The notes: generated from the letters alone by a model not told the origin. Positions 8,160-18,030 are shown, counted from the stretch's first letter. The stretch is DNA of 43,374 nucleotides from Candidatus Solibacter usitatus (GCA_016213245.1 JACRBC010000063.1:1-43374); one strand, 5' to 3'. Numbers and translations are program-made.

Positions 8160-9791
8160 ATGCAGGACGGGAACAGCAAAACGACATCCAGCGCGATGCG
8201 GCGGGCGGCGATGGCGCTGCTGTTGCTGGCCGCGTGCGGCGCGGTGGCCGGGCTTCAGGTGTGGTCGCGAGCCTACCTGGTGGAGCCGCTGCGGCACAGC
8301 GACGAGGCGGCACACTACCTGAACGGTGTGGTGCTGGCCGACTATCTGAGAGCCGGGTGGGGCGAATCGCCGCTGGCCTTCGCCGGCCGTTTCTACCTGC
8401 ACTACCCCGCCATTGCGCCGCTGGTGTGGCCTCCCCTGTGGCACGTGATGATGGGCCTGTGGATGGCCGTGGCGGGGACGACGCCTGAGGCGGCAATGGC
8501 CCTCACGGCCGTGGTGGGGGGCGGCGTGCTGGCCGCGTTCTTCACCCTGACGCGCGCCCGTGCCGGGTGGGCCGTGGCGGGCGTCTTTACGGCGGTTCTG
8601 TGGGGCCTGCCGCTGTTCAACGATCTGGTCACCTGCCTGATGGCGGACCTGGCGGTGATGCTGCTGGCCGGTTGGTTCACTCTCGCGGCGGTGCGGTTTC
8701 TGGATGCGCCCTCGCGGCGCAACGCGTGGCTGCTGGGGCTGGCCGGCGGAGCGTGGGGGCTGACCAAGGCCAACGGGCTGGCCGCCTTGCCGGCCCTGGC
8801 CCTCCTGCTGGTATTGCCGGCGGCGGCGCGCGGCGCGTGGAAGAGGCTGGGCGGCGCCGCGGCGCTGGCCGGAGCGTTGGGTGTGCCGGCGGCGCTGATC
8901 TCCATGCGTCTGCTGGGCGCGCATCAACCGCCGGGCGCGGGCGGATTGGCGGCAGTGGCGGACCGAGCGTACTTCTACGCGAATAACATGCGCTGGCAGT
9001 TGGGGTGGCCGCTGCTTGCACTGGCCCTGGCGGGCGTCCTGCTGGCGTGTTTCCGCATCTACCGCCGCCAAGGCGCCGCTCCAGACACGGCGGTGGTGGC
9101 GGTACTGGCCGGGTATTTCGCTTTCCACCTGCTGCTGCCGTTTGAACACAACGAGCGCTACCTCGGCAGCATGCTGCCGCCACTGCTCTACTTTGCCGCA
9201 ACGGCCGTGCATGCGGCCGCCGGGCTGCTGCCGCAAAGACGGATCGCCGCGGGCGCGCTGGCGCTGGCGGCCGCGGCGTGGTTCTTCTCCGCGCGCCACA
9301 CGCTTCAGCCGCAGAGCCCGGCGGGATTCCGCGAGGCGGCGCGCCTGCTGATGGCGGACCATGCGAGGCCGGCGCGCGCGCTCGTGATCAGCGAGGAGAA
9401 AGGAGAGGCGGCGTTCGCCGCCGGCATGGCCAGCCTGGACCGCGCCCGGCGCGCCTTTGTCCTGCGGGGGAGCAAGCTGATTGCGGACAGCACCTGGTAT
9501 GGGGGCGAGTACAAACTGCTCTATTCGGACGCGGCCAGCCTGGCGGGCCGCATCGAACGGCTGGGTATCCGGCACGTAGTGTTCGACACCAGCGTGCTGG
9601 CCGCTCCGCGGCCCGAGCACAGCCTGGCCTGGCGAATGCTGAACAGCGACGGCGGCAGGTTTGAACTGGAGCGCACGATTCCCTATGGACGCCGCATCGC
9701 CGTCTACCGTGTGACCGGCGCCGCCGAGCCGCCGCTGGAGCGAATCCAGTACCGGCTCTCCCGCAGCGCGGGCATCATGGTGAGCGAGTAA
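8160..9791 (+). CDS. GT-C family membrane glycosyltransferase (PMT/ArnT-like)
   Basis: An integral membrane protein of about 543 residues with roughly ten hydrophobic segments. After the first membrane helix comes HSDEAAHY, matching the acidic D/E loop motif of GT-C enzymes that use polyprenyl-phosphate sugars. The segment LTKANGLAALPALALLLVLP resembles the PMT_2 (family 39) core. A soluble C-terminal part (about 380-543) would face the periplasm. The likely role is transfer of a sugar from a lipid carrier to an envelope glycan, lipid or protein; the acceptor is unknown. The frame stays open upstream through the tRNA gene, so the start must lie after 8082. ATG 8160 is chosen, with GTG 8145 and ATG 8196 as alternatives and no strong ribosome-binding site for any. 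Confidence 0.75.
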   Translation: MQDGNSKTTSSAMRRAAMALLLLAACGAVAGLQVWSRAYLVEPLRHSDEAAHYLNGVVLADYLRAGWGESPLAFAGRFYLHYPAIAPLVWPPLWHVMMGLWMAVAGTTPEAAMALTAVVGGGVLAAFFTLTRARAGWAVAGVFTAVLWGLPLFNDLVTCLMADLAVMLLAGWFTLAAVRFLDAPSRRNAWLLGLAGGAWGLTKANGLAALPALALLLVLPAAARGAWKRLGGAAALAGALGVPAALISMRLLGAHQPPGAGGLAAVADRAYFYANNMRWQLGWPLLALALAGVLLACFRIYRRQGAAPDTAVVAVLAGYFAFHLLLPFEHNERYLGSMLPPLLYFAATAVHAAAGLLPQRRIAAGALALAAAAWFFSARHTLQPQSPAGFREAARLLMADHARPARALVISEEKGEAAFAAGMASLDRARRAFVLRGSKLIADSTWYGGEYKLLYSDAASLAGRIERLGIRHVVFDTSVLAAPRPEHSLAWRMLNSDGGRFELERTIPYGRRIAVYRVTGAAEPPLERIQYRLSRSAGIMVSE

Positions 9792-9823
9792 GGTCCGGCA
9801 TGAGTACGATTCGAGCGAGCTGA

Positions 9824-10597
9824 TCATCGCCGGCGCCCACCTTCCTGTGGCGTGAACAGAGTGAGGCGCCGCCGTCGTGGAGAGTGGAAGTGTCGTTCGC
9901 GGATGGCCGGCGCTCGATCCGGCAGGATGCCGCCGGAGAACGGATGCAGATCGGCACAATCGATTCTCGCTGCGTGGCGCCGTCCAACTTGCCGCCCACG
10001 CTGACCCCGGAACAGGCGGCGTCGCGCACGTGGAGACCCGGCGAACGGACCTGGGCGGAGATCAAGGCGCACTCGGCGGCGGCGGCGGCGGCGGTGACGA
10101 TCACCGGCTACCAGGGCGCTGCGCCGGTTTCCCGGGGAGCGGTCCGCATCCGGACTTCCAGGGATCCGGTGGGCGCGCCGGTCTTCTACCGCGACGTGCC
10201 GCTGATGCCGCCGGAGCTGGAAAAGGGCGTCATCAAGCCGCTGGCGCCGAAGCTGCCGCCCTTCATCGCCTGGCGTCTGCGCTGGATGGACGAGCCGGCC
10301 AGCCGCGTGTTGATGGAGGGGCTGCACACCTGCGCCAACGGCCACTCGTTCTCGCGCGACGGCAAGACGCCGGGCCTGGACCTGGACGGGCCGCACAACG
10401 ATCAGGGGCTGTACGCGATTGTGCCGGTGGGGCGCAGGATGCGGTCGAACAGGGCGCTGATGAACTCCTGGCACAGCTTTTCGCCGAACGGCCGGTGGGT
10501 GGTGTTCTCGTCCAAGAGCCGGTCGCCGTACACACAGATGTTCCTCACGCACATCGATAAGGAGGGCAACGACAGCCCGGCCGTACTGACGAGTTGA
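9824..10597 (+). pseudogene. Remnant: TolB-like (PD40) cytochrome-type protein, N-terminal part
   Basis: The open frame runs from a TGA at 9821 with no credible ATG start, so the 5' end is missing. It starts near PTFLWRE and resembles a family of large periplasmic proteins (usually well over 800 residues, from memory) with a haem-c site, WD40-like (PD40) propeller blades and C-terminal TPRs. The haem site normally reads like CANCHSFSRDGKT; here it is CANGHSFSRDGKT, so one haem cysteine is replaced by glycine. From QGLYAIVPVG the sequence jumps to RRMRSNRALMNSWHSF, which suggests that several propeller blades are deleted. The frame ends with NDSPAVLTS and a stop at a second junction. The decay is inferred from family knowledge, but the missing cysteine and start are visible. 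Confidence 0.75.
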
Positions 10598-11274
10598 CGG
10601 AGAAGGGGCAGGCCGAGGCGGCCATCGCGGGGTGGAAGAAGGCGCTGGAGCTGAATCCAGGCGATGCCAAGGCGCACAACAATCTGGGGGGCGCGCCGCT
10701 GAAGCAGGGCAAGCTGGACGAAGCGGCGGCACACTTCCGCCGGGCGCTGGAGTCCGAGCCGGAGCTGTTCAACGCGCGGGACAATCCCGGCCGGGTGCTG
10801 CTCCAGGGCGGTAAGGGGGACGAGGCCGTCCGGCAATGGAGAAGGGCGCTGGAGACCAATGCCTCCCCGGCGGAGGCGCGCGTCAATCTGGGCGGAGCGC
10901 TGATGATGCAAGGCAAACACGCGGAGGCGCTGGCGCAATTGCGCGAGGCGCTACGCCTGGAGCCGGACCGGACGGCAATCATGGGCAACATGGCGTGGCT
11001 GCTGGCCGCCTCACCCGATGCGAAGGTAAGAAACGGCGCCGAGGCGGTGGCGCTGGGTGAAAGGGCGGCGGCGCTCACGGGCCGCAAGGACGCGGTGATT
11101 CTCGACACACTCGGCGCAGCCTATGCCGAAGCGGGCCGGTTTGCCGAAGCTGCCCGCAGCGCCAGGGAGGCTCTGTCGCTGGCGGAGCAGAGGAAGGACG
11201 CCGAGATGACCCCGGCGGTGCGGGCGCGCATCGCGCTGTTCGAGCTCGGGCGGCCGTATCGGGAGCCACGATAG
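10588..11274 (+). pseudogene. Remnant: TPR domain of the same broken gene
   Basis: Continues the preceding gene in another frame, opening DELTEKGQAEAAIAGW at 10588. It holds about four tetratricopeptide repeats (AIAGWKKALELNPGDAKAHN, AAAHFRRALESEPELFNA, AVRQWRRALETNASPAEA, ALAQLREALRLEPDRTAI) and a C-terminal helical tail. It overlaps the stop of the first piece by 10 nt. The linker expected between the last propeller strand and the TPRs is absent, consistent with a deletion that also shifted the frame. The first codon of its longest possible ORF would be TTG 10594 with no convincing ribosome-binding site. It could be expressed as a small TPR protein, but a broken-gene reading is more likely. 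Confidence 0.7.
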
Positions 11275-11296
11275 AAGCCCTCTCCGGGGATGCCGG

Positions 11297-11302
11297 TACA
11301 CT
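11297..11302 (+). promoter_or_regulatory. -10 element of SulP gene (leaderless)
   Basis: TACACT followed by six nt and then the GTG start at 11309. The transcript would begin at or beside the start codon. Confidence 0.5.
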
Positions 11303-11308
11303 GGAAGG

Positions 11309-12991
11309 GTGACGCCCTGGTTGCCCAAGTCCTTTCACGCGCTGAAACACTACGACAGGAGAACGTTCTTTTCCGATCTGATCGCCGGCGTCACCGTGGG
11401 CCTGGTGGCGCTGCCGCTGTCGATGGCCTTCGCCATCGCCTCGGGCTTGCCGCCGCAGGCGGGCATCTACTGCGCGGTGGTGACCGGATTCCTCATCTCG
11501 CTGCTGGGCGGGTCGATGACGCAAGTGGGCGGGCCGACCGGCGCCTTCGTCGTGGTGGTGGCCGGGATTGTCGCCAAGTACGGAGTGGGCGGCCTGTTCA
11601 TGTGCACCATGATGGCCGGCGTCATCCTGGCGGTGATGGGGCTCACCGGCATGGGCTCGGCGGTGAAGTTCATCCCGCGGCCCATCGTGATCGGATTCAC
11701 CAACGGCATCGCGTTGCTGATCGCCAGCACGCAGATCAAGGACTTCTTCGGGCTGCGAATCGAGGAGGTGCCGGGCGAGTTCCTGGATCGCCTGGAGACC
11801 CTGGTTGCGCACGCCGGGACCTTCTCCGCCGAAGAGACGCTGATCGGCGCGGTCTCGCTGGGCGTGATTGTGCTCTTCGTGAAGTTCCTGCCGAAGATCC
11901 CGGGCACAATCGTGGCGCTGTTCGGCGCGACCATCGCCGTGACCCTGCTGGATCTGAAAGTGGAAACCATTGGGACGAGGTTCGGCGGCATCCCGGCGGG
12001 TCTGCCGGCGCTGCATATGCCGCGTTTTGTCCTGAAAGACGCGCTCAAGCTGCTGAGCCCGGCCCTGACCATCGCCATTCTCGGGGCCATCGAGAGCCTG
12101 CTTTCGGCGGTGGTGGCCGATCGCATGACCGCTGAACGCCCCAGTGCGGACAAGCACAACCCGAACACGGAGCTCTTCGCGCAGGGCGTGGCCAACATCG
12201 TCTCGCCGCTGTTCGGCGGCCTGCCGGCGACGGGTGCCATCGCGCGCACGGCCACCAGCATCCGCAGCGGCGCCAGGACGCCGGTAGCAGGCATGATCCA
12301 CGCGCTGACGCTGCTGCTGGTGCTGCTGGCGGCCGCGCCGCTGACGAAGAACATCCCCATGGCCGCGCTGGCGGCCATCCTCTTCATCGTGGCCTACAAC
12401 ATGGGCGAGTGGCGCGAGATTCCGGAGATCCTGAAGCTCGGCCGGCGCGACGTGTCGGTATGGGCAGTCACCTTCCTGCTGACGGTCTTCGCCGACCTGA
12501 CCGTGGCCGTGGAGTTCGGCATGATCATGGCGGCGCTGGTGTTCATCAGCCGCGTGGCGCTGACCACCACCGTGTCGCAGGTGACCGACGACTACCTCCA
12601 GCGGGGCTGGCAGCACATCCTGCAGGACAAGAAGATTCCGCCGTACGCCACCATCTTCCGCATCCACGGGCCGTTTCTGTTCGGCAGTACGGACAAACTG
12701 GAGGAGGTGGAGCGCCGCATCCCCGAGTTGCCGCCGGTGGTGATCCTGCGCCTGCGAAACATGACCGCCATCGACGCCACCGGGCTGCACGCGCTGGAGA
12801 CGCTGGCCAGCCGGCTGCACGCCAGCGGCCGCGCGCTGATCCTGTGCGGAGCCCCCTGGCAGCCGTTGAAGATGATGAAGCGCGCCGAATTCGAACGCCG
12901 CGTGGGACCGGAGAATATGTGCGAGAACGTGGAAGAGGCGCTCGCTCGCGCCGCCGTGGTCAACGAAGGGCTTCAGCGGGCGAAGGAATGA
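11309..12991 (+). CDS. SulP family inorganic anion transporter with STAS domain
   Basis: An integral inner-membrane protein of 560 residues. The N-terminal SulP signature region reads FFSDLIAGVTVGLVALPLSM (about 20-39). It is followed by LGGSMTQVGGPTGAFVVVV, PRPIVIGFTNGIALLIAST and ATGAIARTATSIRSGARTPV, all typical of the family. Some 10-12 membrane segments are followed from about residue 445 by a cytoplasmic STAS domain containing MTAIDATGLHALETL, with the conserved D-x-T-G loop. SulP proteins move sulfate, bicarbonate or dicarboxylates; no carbonic anhydrase or sulfur gene lies nearby, so the substrate is open. The start is GTG 11309, with a -10 six nt upstream suggesting leaderless translation; TTG 11321 is an alternative. 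Confidence 0.92.
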   Translation: MTPWLPKSFHALKHYDRRTFFSDLIAGVTVGLVALPLSMAFAIASGLPPQAGIYCAVVTGFLISLLGGSMTQVGGPTGAFVVVVAGIVAKYGVGGLFMCTMMAGVILAVMGLTGMGSAVKFIPRPIVIGFTNGIALLIASTQIKDFFGLRIEEVPGEFLDRLETLVAHAGTFSAEETLIGAVSLGVIVLFVKFLPKIPGTIVALFGATIAVTLLDLKVETIGTRFGGIPAGLPALHMPRFVLKDALKLLSPALTIAILGAIESLLSAVVADRMTAERPSADKHNPNTELFAQGVANIVSPLFGGLPATGAIARTATSIRSGARTPVAGMIHALTLLLVLLAAAPLTKNIPMAALAAILFIVAYNMGEWREIPEILKLGRRDVSVWAVTFLLTVFADLTVAVEFGMIMAALVFISRVALTTTVSQVTDDYLQRGWQHILQDKKIPPYATIFRIHGPFLFGSTDKLEEVERRIPELPPVVILRLRNMTAIDATGLHALETLASRLHASGRALILCGAPWQPLKMMKRAEFERRVGPENMCENVEEALARAAVVNEGLQRAKE

Positions 12992-13033
12992 ATCGTCCGG
13001 GGCCGGCATAATCCCAGCCGAAGGGAGATCCTC

Positions 13034-13665
13034 TTGTTCGCCACCTGCCGCGTCATGCCGGCCATGGCGATGATGTGCCTTCTTGGCGCCGGCGCGCCCG
13101 GCCTTCAAGCGCAGGTCTTCCCGCCCGTGATTCTGCTTGAAGAGCAACCGGATCCGACCGGCCTGCGCAGGCTTGCCGAGGGCGTCATTGCCAACGCCAA
13201 GGCCGCGACGCCCCGCCGGAAAGCCGAAGCCGTCTGGCGGTTTTTTCCGACGGACGGGCGATTTGTGCCGCCCGGCTTCTGGTATCACATCGAAGGGTGG
13301 GCCTACGAGGAGCCCAAAGGGGAGGTCCTGGATCCAGTCAAGCTGCTCAACAGCTACGGATTCGGTCTCTGTTACCACGCCGCGCCAGTGCTGGAGGCGG
13401 TGTTTGAGGCGGCCGGGTTCGAAGACGCCCGTGTTTGGTTCCTCACCGGGCGGCCATCACCGATGCCGGGCCGAACTCGACGCCCCTCCAGGTGACGCAC
13501 GTGTGGACGGAAGACGGGGCGCAAAAGAGCTACACGCAACAGATCGCCGGCGCGTCGCAGCGGCTCGGCTACACCATTGAGATTGCCGCCAAAGCCAGGA
13601 CGGAGAACCGGGCGCTGATCCTCTCCCGCCCGCCGCTATCCCCTCCGCCCGCCGGACAGCAGTGA
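13034..13665 (+). pseudogene. Remnant of an exported transglutaminase-like protein
   Basis: The first frame (13034-13495) has a TTG start after GAAGGGAG, a signal peptide (ending GLQAQ), and then LNSYGFGLCYHAAPVLEAVF. That segment looks like the cysteine region of transglutaminase-like domains (normally Cys, His, Asp). Just after VWFLTG, where family members continue to the catalytic histidine, the reading breaks into RPSPMPGRTRRPSR and stops. The original C-terminus appears to continue in another frame as TPLQVTHVWTEDGAQKSYTQ through TENRALILSRPP to a stop at 13665. Most of the catalytic core and middle is missing. The identification rests on the short CYHAAP region and is tentative; the deletion plus frameshift explains both open frames well. 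Confidence 0.6.
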
Positions 13666-13750
13666 TCCGCCCGGCGCGCCGACGCCTGAACAACATCGAT
13701 CGGCCTAGACGGATAACGGTGGTGCGGGCGGTAGAATGGTAGGCCAAGCA

Positions 13751-16090
13751 ATGAATGCAACCGCCGCGAATCTCCTGTTCCACCGCAAGACGCTACTGAC
13801 GGCCATGGCGGCGTTCCGGTTCCCCGAAGACCTTGAAGAGCGCGCCAAGGGGGTGCGGAGATGGAGAGTTGCTCTGGCCTCGGGGACCGTGCATGAGGCG
13901 AAAGAAACGTCTCTTCACGGCGATTTCCTCCGGGATGTCTTCCAAGGGTTGCTCGGCTATCGTTCGTTGATCCAGGGGAGCGGCCAAGAGTGGGAGTTGC
14001 ATGCCGAGAAGAGCGTGAGCGCCGGGGGCGGAAGCGCCGACGGCGCGTTGGGACTCTTTTTCGCCGTGGCTGACGGGGGCGGGAAGGGAGTCAGGCTGGA
14101 AGGGAGAGTGGTGGCCCCCGTGGAGTTGAAAGGAGCGGCGATCGACCTGGATCACCACGCGGCCGGGGGGAGAAAAGAGTCAGCGGTTGAGCAGGGATGG
14201 CATTACGCCAATCACTGCCCCGAGTGCAACTGGGTACTGGTCTCCAACTACCGCGAAATCCGCCTCTACCATACACGGAGAACGCCGTTTTACTTTGAGC
14301 GTTTCCCGCTTGAGGATCTCGGCAACCCCGAAGTGCTGCGCCGCTTCTTTTTTCTGCTGTGCCGCGAAAACTTCCTGCCGGACGCCAGCGGCACGTCGGC
14401 GACGGACCGTTTGCTGCTTGATTGCGCCGGCGCGGAAGAGGCGGTCACGCAGGAGTTATATTCTCAGTACAAGCACGTGCGTGCGCTCCTGGTCGAACAT
14501 TTTCTTTCCACGGGACCGAAGGACATCGAGGGCCGCGAGGATGCTCTGGTCGAAAGGGCGCAGAGAGTCCTGGATCGCGTCATCTTCATCGCCTTCTGCG
14601 AAGGCAGATACCTGATTCCGCGCGGGACGTTGAAGGGCGCGCAGGAGTTTCGCGATCCCTACAAGCCACGTCCTGTCTGGGAAAACTATCGAGCCGTGTT
14701 CCGGTGGGTGGACAAGGGGAACCGCAACCCTCCGGTTTCCGGCTACAACGGAGGGCTTTTCCGGCATGATCCGCTGCTGGACGACATCCTGGGTGTGCCG
14801 GACGAGCTATGCGGGCGCCTGGCCCGCCTAACGGCCTATGATTTTGACTCCGAGGTGTCAGTCGACGTTCTAGGTCACATCTTCGAGCAATCCGTTACCG
14901 ATCTCGAGGAGCTAAAGGCTGAAGCCAAAGGAGAGCGGTTCGAGAGAAAGAAGAGCAAACGGAAGATCGAGGGCGTCTACTACACTCCGGCCTTCATCAC
15001 CGAATACATTGTCGAGTCCGCGCTCGGGCGGCACTTGGAACGGCAGGAGCATGATCTGCGTGTTCGATTCGGCGTGGATGACGGGGCCAGCGTGCCGGCC
15101 AAGAGGCGCCGGCACGCGGAGAGAGCCTTCTGGGAGGCATACAGAGACGAAATATTGATCAAGACGCGCGTTCTTGATCCGGCCTGCGGATCAGGGGCTT
15201 TCCTGATCGCCGCGTTTGATTTCCTCATGCGGCAGTACGAAAGGGTGAATGCCGCGCTGGCGGCATTCGAAGGGGGGCAGAGGAGCCTCTTCGATCCGAA
15301 CGAGGCTATTCTTTCGAAGAACCTCTTCGGTGCCGACCTGTCGCCGGAATCCGTCGAAATCACAAAGTTATCCTTATGGCTGAAGACGGCGCAGAAGGGC
15401 AAAGAGCTGGCATACCTGGATGACAACATCAAGAGCGGCAACTCCATCATCGGTTCGGCGGAGCACACCTCACGGCCGCTTCGTTGGGAGTTGGAGTTCC
15501 CGGCGATTCTCGCGGAAGGGGGCTTTGACGTAGTGATCGGCAACCCTCCCTACGTGCGGCAAGAGTTGCTATCCGGACAGAAGCCGTATCTCGCCGATCA
15601 CTACGAGTCATACGACGGTGTCGCCGATCTGTATACGTACTTCTATGAAAAGGGAGTGCGGCTCCTGAAGCCGCAAGGCATCCTGTCTTTCATCGTCAGC
15701 AACAAGTGGCTGCGGGCTGGATACGGCGAGGCGTTGAGGAAGTTCTTTATCCGGCATTGCGTGTTGGAGCAGATCGTTGACTTCGGGCATGCGCCGGTGT
15801 TCGAGGATGCCGACACTTTCCCCTGCATCGTCGTCATGAGGAAGCAGGAAGAGAAGGCGCCGGAGGCCCAGGTCTCCATCTGCGCCGTCGAGCGGGAAGA
15901 TCTGAAGAGGATCAACCTGCCCCAGTACGTGGCGGAACGAAGCTGCCAGGCGCCATGGTCGCGCTTTGGGGAGGCGCCCTGGAGCCTGGAGCCTCCTGAG
16001 GTGGAGGCGCTGATGGACAAGATCAGGCGGGCCGGAACTCCATTACGCGAATACACGGGCGGGCTTACCGCGGAGTCACCACCGGCCTGA
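13751..16090 (+). pseudogene. Type IIG restriction-modification enzyme, nuclease + methylase part (frameshifted)
   Basis: 779 residues in this frame. Residues 97-127 carry D97 ... ELK (125-127), a PD-(D/E)xK-like nuclease pattern, followed by CNWVLVSNYREIRLYHT. The adenine-methylase core has motif I DPACGSGAF (476-484) and motif IV NPPY (598-601), as in the Eco57I/TaqI group. Such single-chain enzymes cut DNA and methylate one strand using one target-recognition domain. Near 16062-16067 the frame breaks: this frame reads GGLTAESPPA and stops, whereas the expected YRGVTTGLNEAF lies in another frame, so about one base appears missing. The ATG at 13751 is preferred over ATG 13736, which overlaps the TAGAAT -10 candidate at 13732-13737. 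The cause may be true decay or a sequencing error. Confidence 0.85.
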
Positions 16091-17067
16091 ACGAAGCTTT
16101 CGTCATCGACGAGACGGTGCGCAAGGCGCTGGTGGCGGCTGATCCGCGCTCGGCGGAGATCCTCAAGCCGATGCTGCGAGGCCAGGACGTCAAGAGGTGG
16201 ACTCCGCGTTGGGACGGCAAGTGGCTGATCTTCGCCAAGCAGGGTGTGGCGATTGAATCCTACCCCGCCGTGCTGCGGCACCTGGAGAAGTTTCGCCGCG
16301 AGTTGGAGCCGAGGCCGAAGGATTGGAACATAAAGCGGGATGGCGAGTGGCCCGGCCGCCGTCCGGGGAAGTACGAGTGGTACGAATTGCAGGACGTGGT
16401 GGAATACTGGCGGCTCTTTGAGCAGCCAAAGATCATATATCAGGAGATCCAGTTCCATCCGGCGTTTGCGCTGGATAGCGATGGGCTCTTTACGAACAAC
16501 AAAGCCTCGATCATTCCATCGCTGGATCTCTTCCTCCTTGGAGTGCTCAATTCGCCTCTGGTGTGGTGGCATAACTGGCGATACCTACCCCACATGAAGG
16601 ATGAGGCTCTGAGCCCTGTTGGAGAGCTGATGGTGGACGTTCCGATCGCGAGGCCGACGCGGGTTCATCGAGAGGTGGCAGAAGATTTGGTGAGTGGTTT
16701 ACAGGACTCGAGGAGCAAGGAAAGGGTGCAGCTTCTCGAAGTCCTCGACTGGCTTCGGGTGGAGATGGGCGTGGACGTTCCCGGCCAGAAAATGGAAGAC
16801 TTCGCCGCGCTGGACTCCAATGAGTTCTTGACGGAGATTCGCAAACGGCGGCCGAAGGCCGCGGGCGGCCTGTCGCCCGCTCTTGTCAAGGCTGCACGGG
16901 AAGTACACGCCGAGTACGCGCCACGGTTGCTGCGGCGGCGTGCCGCGGAGCTGGAGTTGGAACGGCGGCTGGCGGATCTGGTGAACGATGCCTACGGGCT
17001 CACACCCGAGGAGGTGGACCTGATGTGGAAGACTGCCCCGCCACGGATGCCGGCGGTACGGCCCTGA
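16066..17067 (+). pseudogene. Type IIG restriction-modification enzyme, target-recognition part
   Basis: Direct continuation of the preceding gene in a different frame from YRGVTTGLNEAFVIDE (16066). About 333 residues match the TaqI-like C-terminal specificity domain: LKPMLRGQDVKRWTPRW, PKIIYQEIQFHPAFALD, FLLGVLNSPLVWWHNW and VDVPIARPT, then a helical tail. Joined, the two parts give about 1,100 residues, the usual length of type IIG enzymes. Alone, this part has only a GTG (16117) and no evident ribosome-binding site. The 3' end overlaps the convergent hemH gene by 68 bp. Its base composition and codon choice look less GC-biased than the surrounding genes, which fits transfer. Confidence 0.8.
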
Positions 17068-18022
17068 CCGGCGCGGGGCAGCACTCCTGGAGGCAGGGGT
17101 CGGCCGGCGCGCCGAGGCTCAGCCGCTCCTCGATCAGCTCGCGGATCATGGCGATGAAGCGCGGGTGCGTGCCGGCGGTGGCGGCGCGAGTCATCCTGAG
17201 CCCGATGGATGAGGCGTGGCGCGCGGCTTCGTAGTCGAGATCGTAGATCACCTCCATGTGATCCGAGATGAAGCCGATGGGGGCCACGACAACGCTGCCG
17301 GCGCCGGCGGCGCGCGCTTCGCTCAAGGCCGTCAGGATATCCGGCTCGAGCCACGGCTGCTGCGGCGGGCCGCTGCGGCTCTGGTAGACCAGCCGGTAGT
17401 CATCGATGCCCGCGCCGGCGGCCACCAGGCGTGCGGTCTCCTCCAGTTGCGCGGCGTACTTCGACGTGCGGGCCAGTTCCAGCGGCAGGGAGTGAGCGGT
17501 GAACAGCAGACGCGCTCCGGGCGCGCGAGCCAAAGCGGCGCGGACATGCTCGACATTGGGCTCGATGAAGCCAGGGTGGTCGTGGAAGTGGCGGAGTTTA
17601 TCGCAGACCGGCGCGCCGGGGCCCACGGCCAGCCGCGCGCGCTCGAGGTCGTCGAGATACTGCCGGCAGGCCGAATACGAGCTGTAAGCCGAAGTGACGA
17701 AGACTAGCGCGCGGCGCACGCCATCGGCGGCCATGCGGCGCACGGTGTCTTCGAGCAGCGGATGCCAATTGCGGTTGCCCCAGTAGATGGGCAGGCGCGG
17801 TCCGCGCGACTCCAACTCGACGCGCAGCGCGGCGATCAACTCCCGGCACTGGTCGTTGATGGGGCTGCGGCCGCCGAAGTGATGGTAGTGCTCCGCCACC
17901 TCGAGCATGCGCGTGCGGGGGACGTTCCGGCCGCGCAGCACGTTTTCCAGGAACGGCATCACGTCCTCGGGCCGTTCCGGTCCGCCGAAGCTGAGCACGA
18001 GCAGTGCGTCGTAAGAGGGCAT
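17000..18022 (-). CDS. hemH: Ferrochelatase
   Basis: 340 residues. Inserts ferrous iron into a porphyrin at the end of haem synthesis. The N-terminus MPSYDALLVLSFGGPERPED is typical, the catalytic histidine is H177 in FTAHSLP, and the acidic partner is E257 in SDHMEVIYD. Cys119 in SAYSSYSACRQY and the C-terminal cluster C310, C314, C315 (CLQECCP) resemble the ligands of the [2Fe-2S] cluster in actinobacterial-type enzymes. That type makes coproheme, so the substrate may be coproporphyrin rather than protoporphyrin (inference). The start is ATG 18022; the longer frame to 18076 would run into the divergent M28 gene. The 3' end overlaps the restriction-modification gene. Confidence 0.93.
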   Translation of the reverse strand: MPSYDALLVLSFGGPERPEDVMPFLENVLRGRNVPRTRMLEVAEHYHHFGGRSPINDQCRELIAALRVELESRGPRLPIYWGNRNWHPLLEDTVRRMAADGVRRALVFVTSAYSSYSACRQYLDDLERARLAVGPGAPVCDKLRHFHDHPGFIEPNVEHVRAALARAPGARLLFTAHSLPLELARTSKYAAQLEETARLVAAGAGIDDYRLVYQSRSGPPQQPWLEPDILTALSEARAAGAGSVVVAPIGFISDHMEVIYDLDYEAARHASSIGLRMTRAATAGTHPRFIAMIRELIEERLSLGAPADPCLQECCPAPVRAVPPASVAGQSSTSGPPPRV

Positions 18023-18030
18023 CCACTGAC

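Noticed and set aside
8013..9959. Long minus-strand open frame opposite the glycosyltransferase
   Set aside because: Shadow frame that also crosses the tRNA; no domain pattern.
11075..13378. 767-codon minus-strand frame opposite SulP
   Set aside because: H/R/Q/G-rich shadow of the transporter gene; no recognisable fold.
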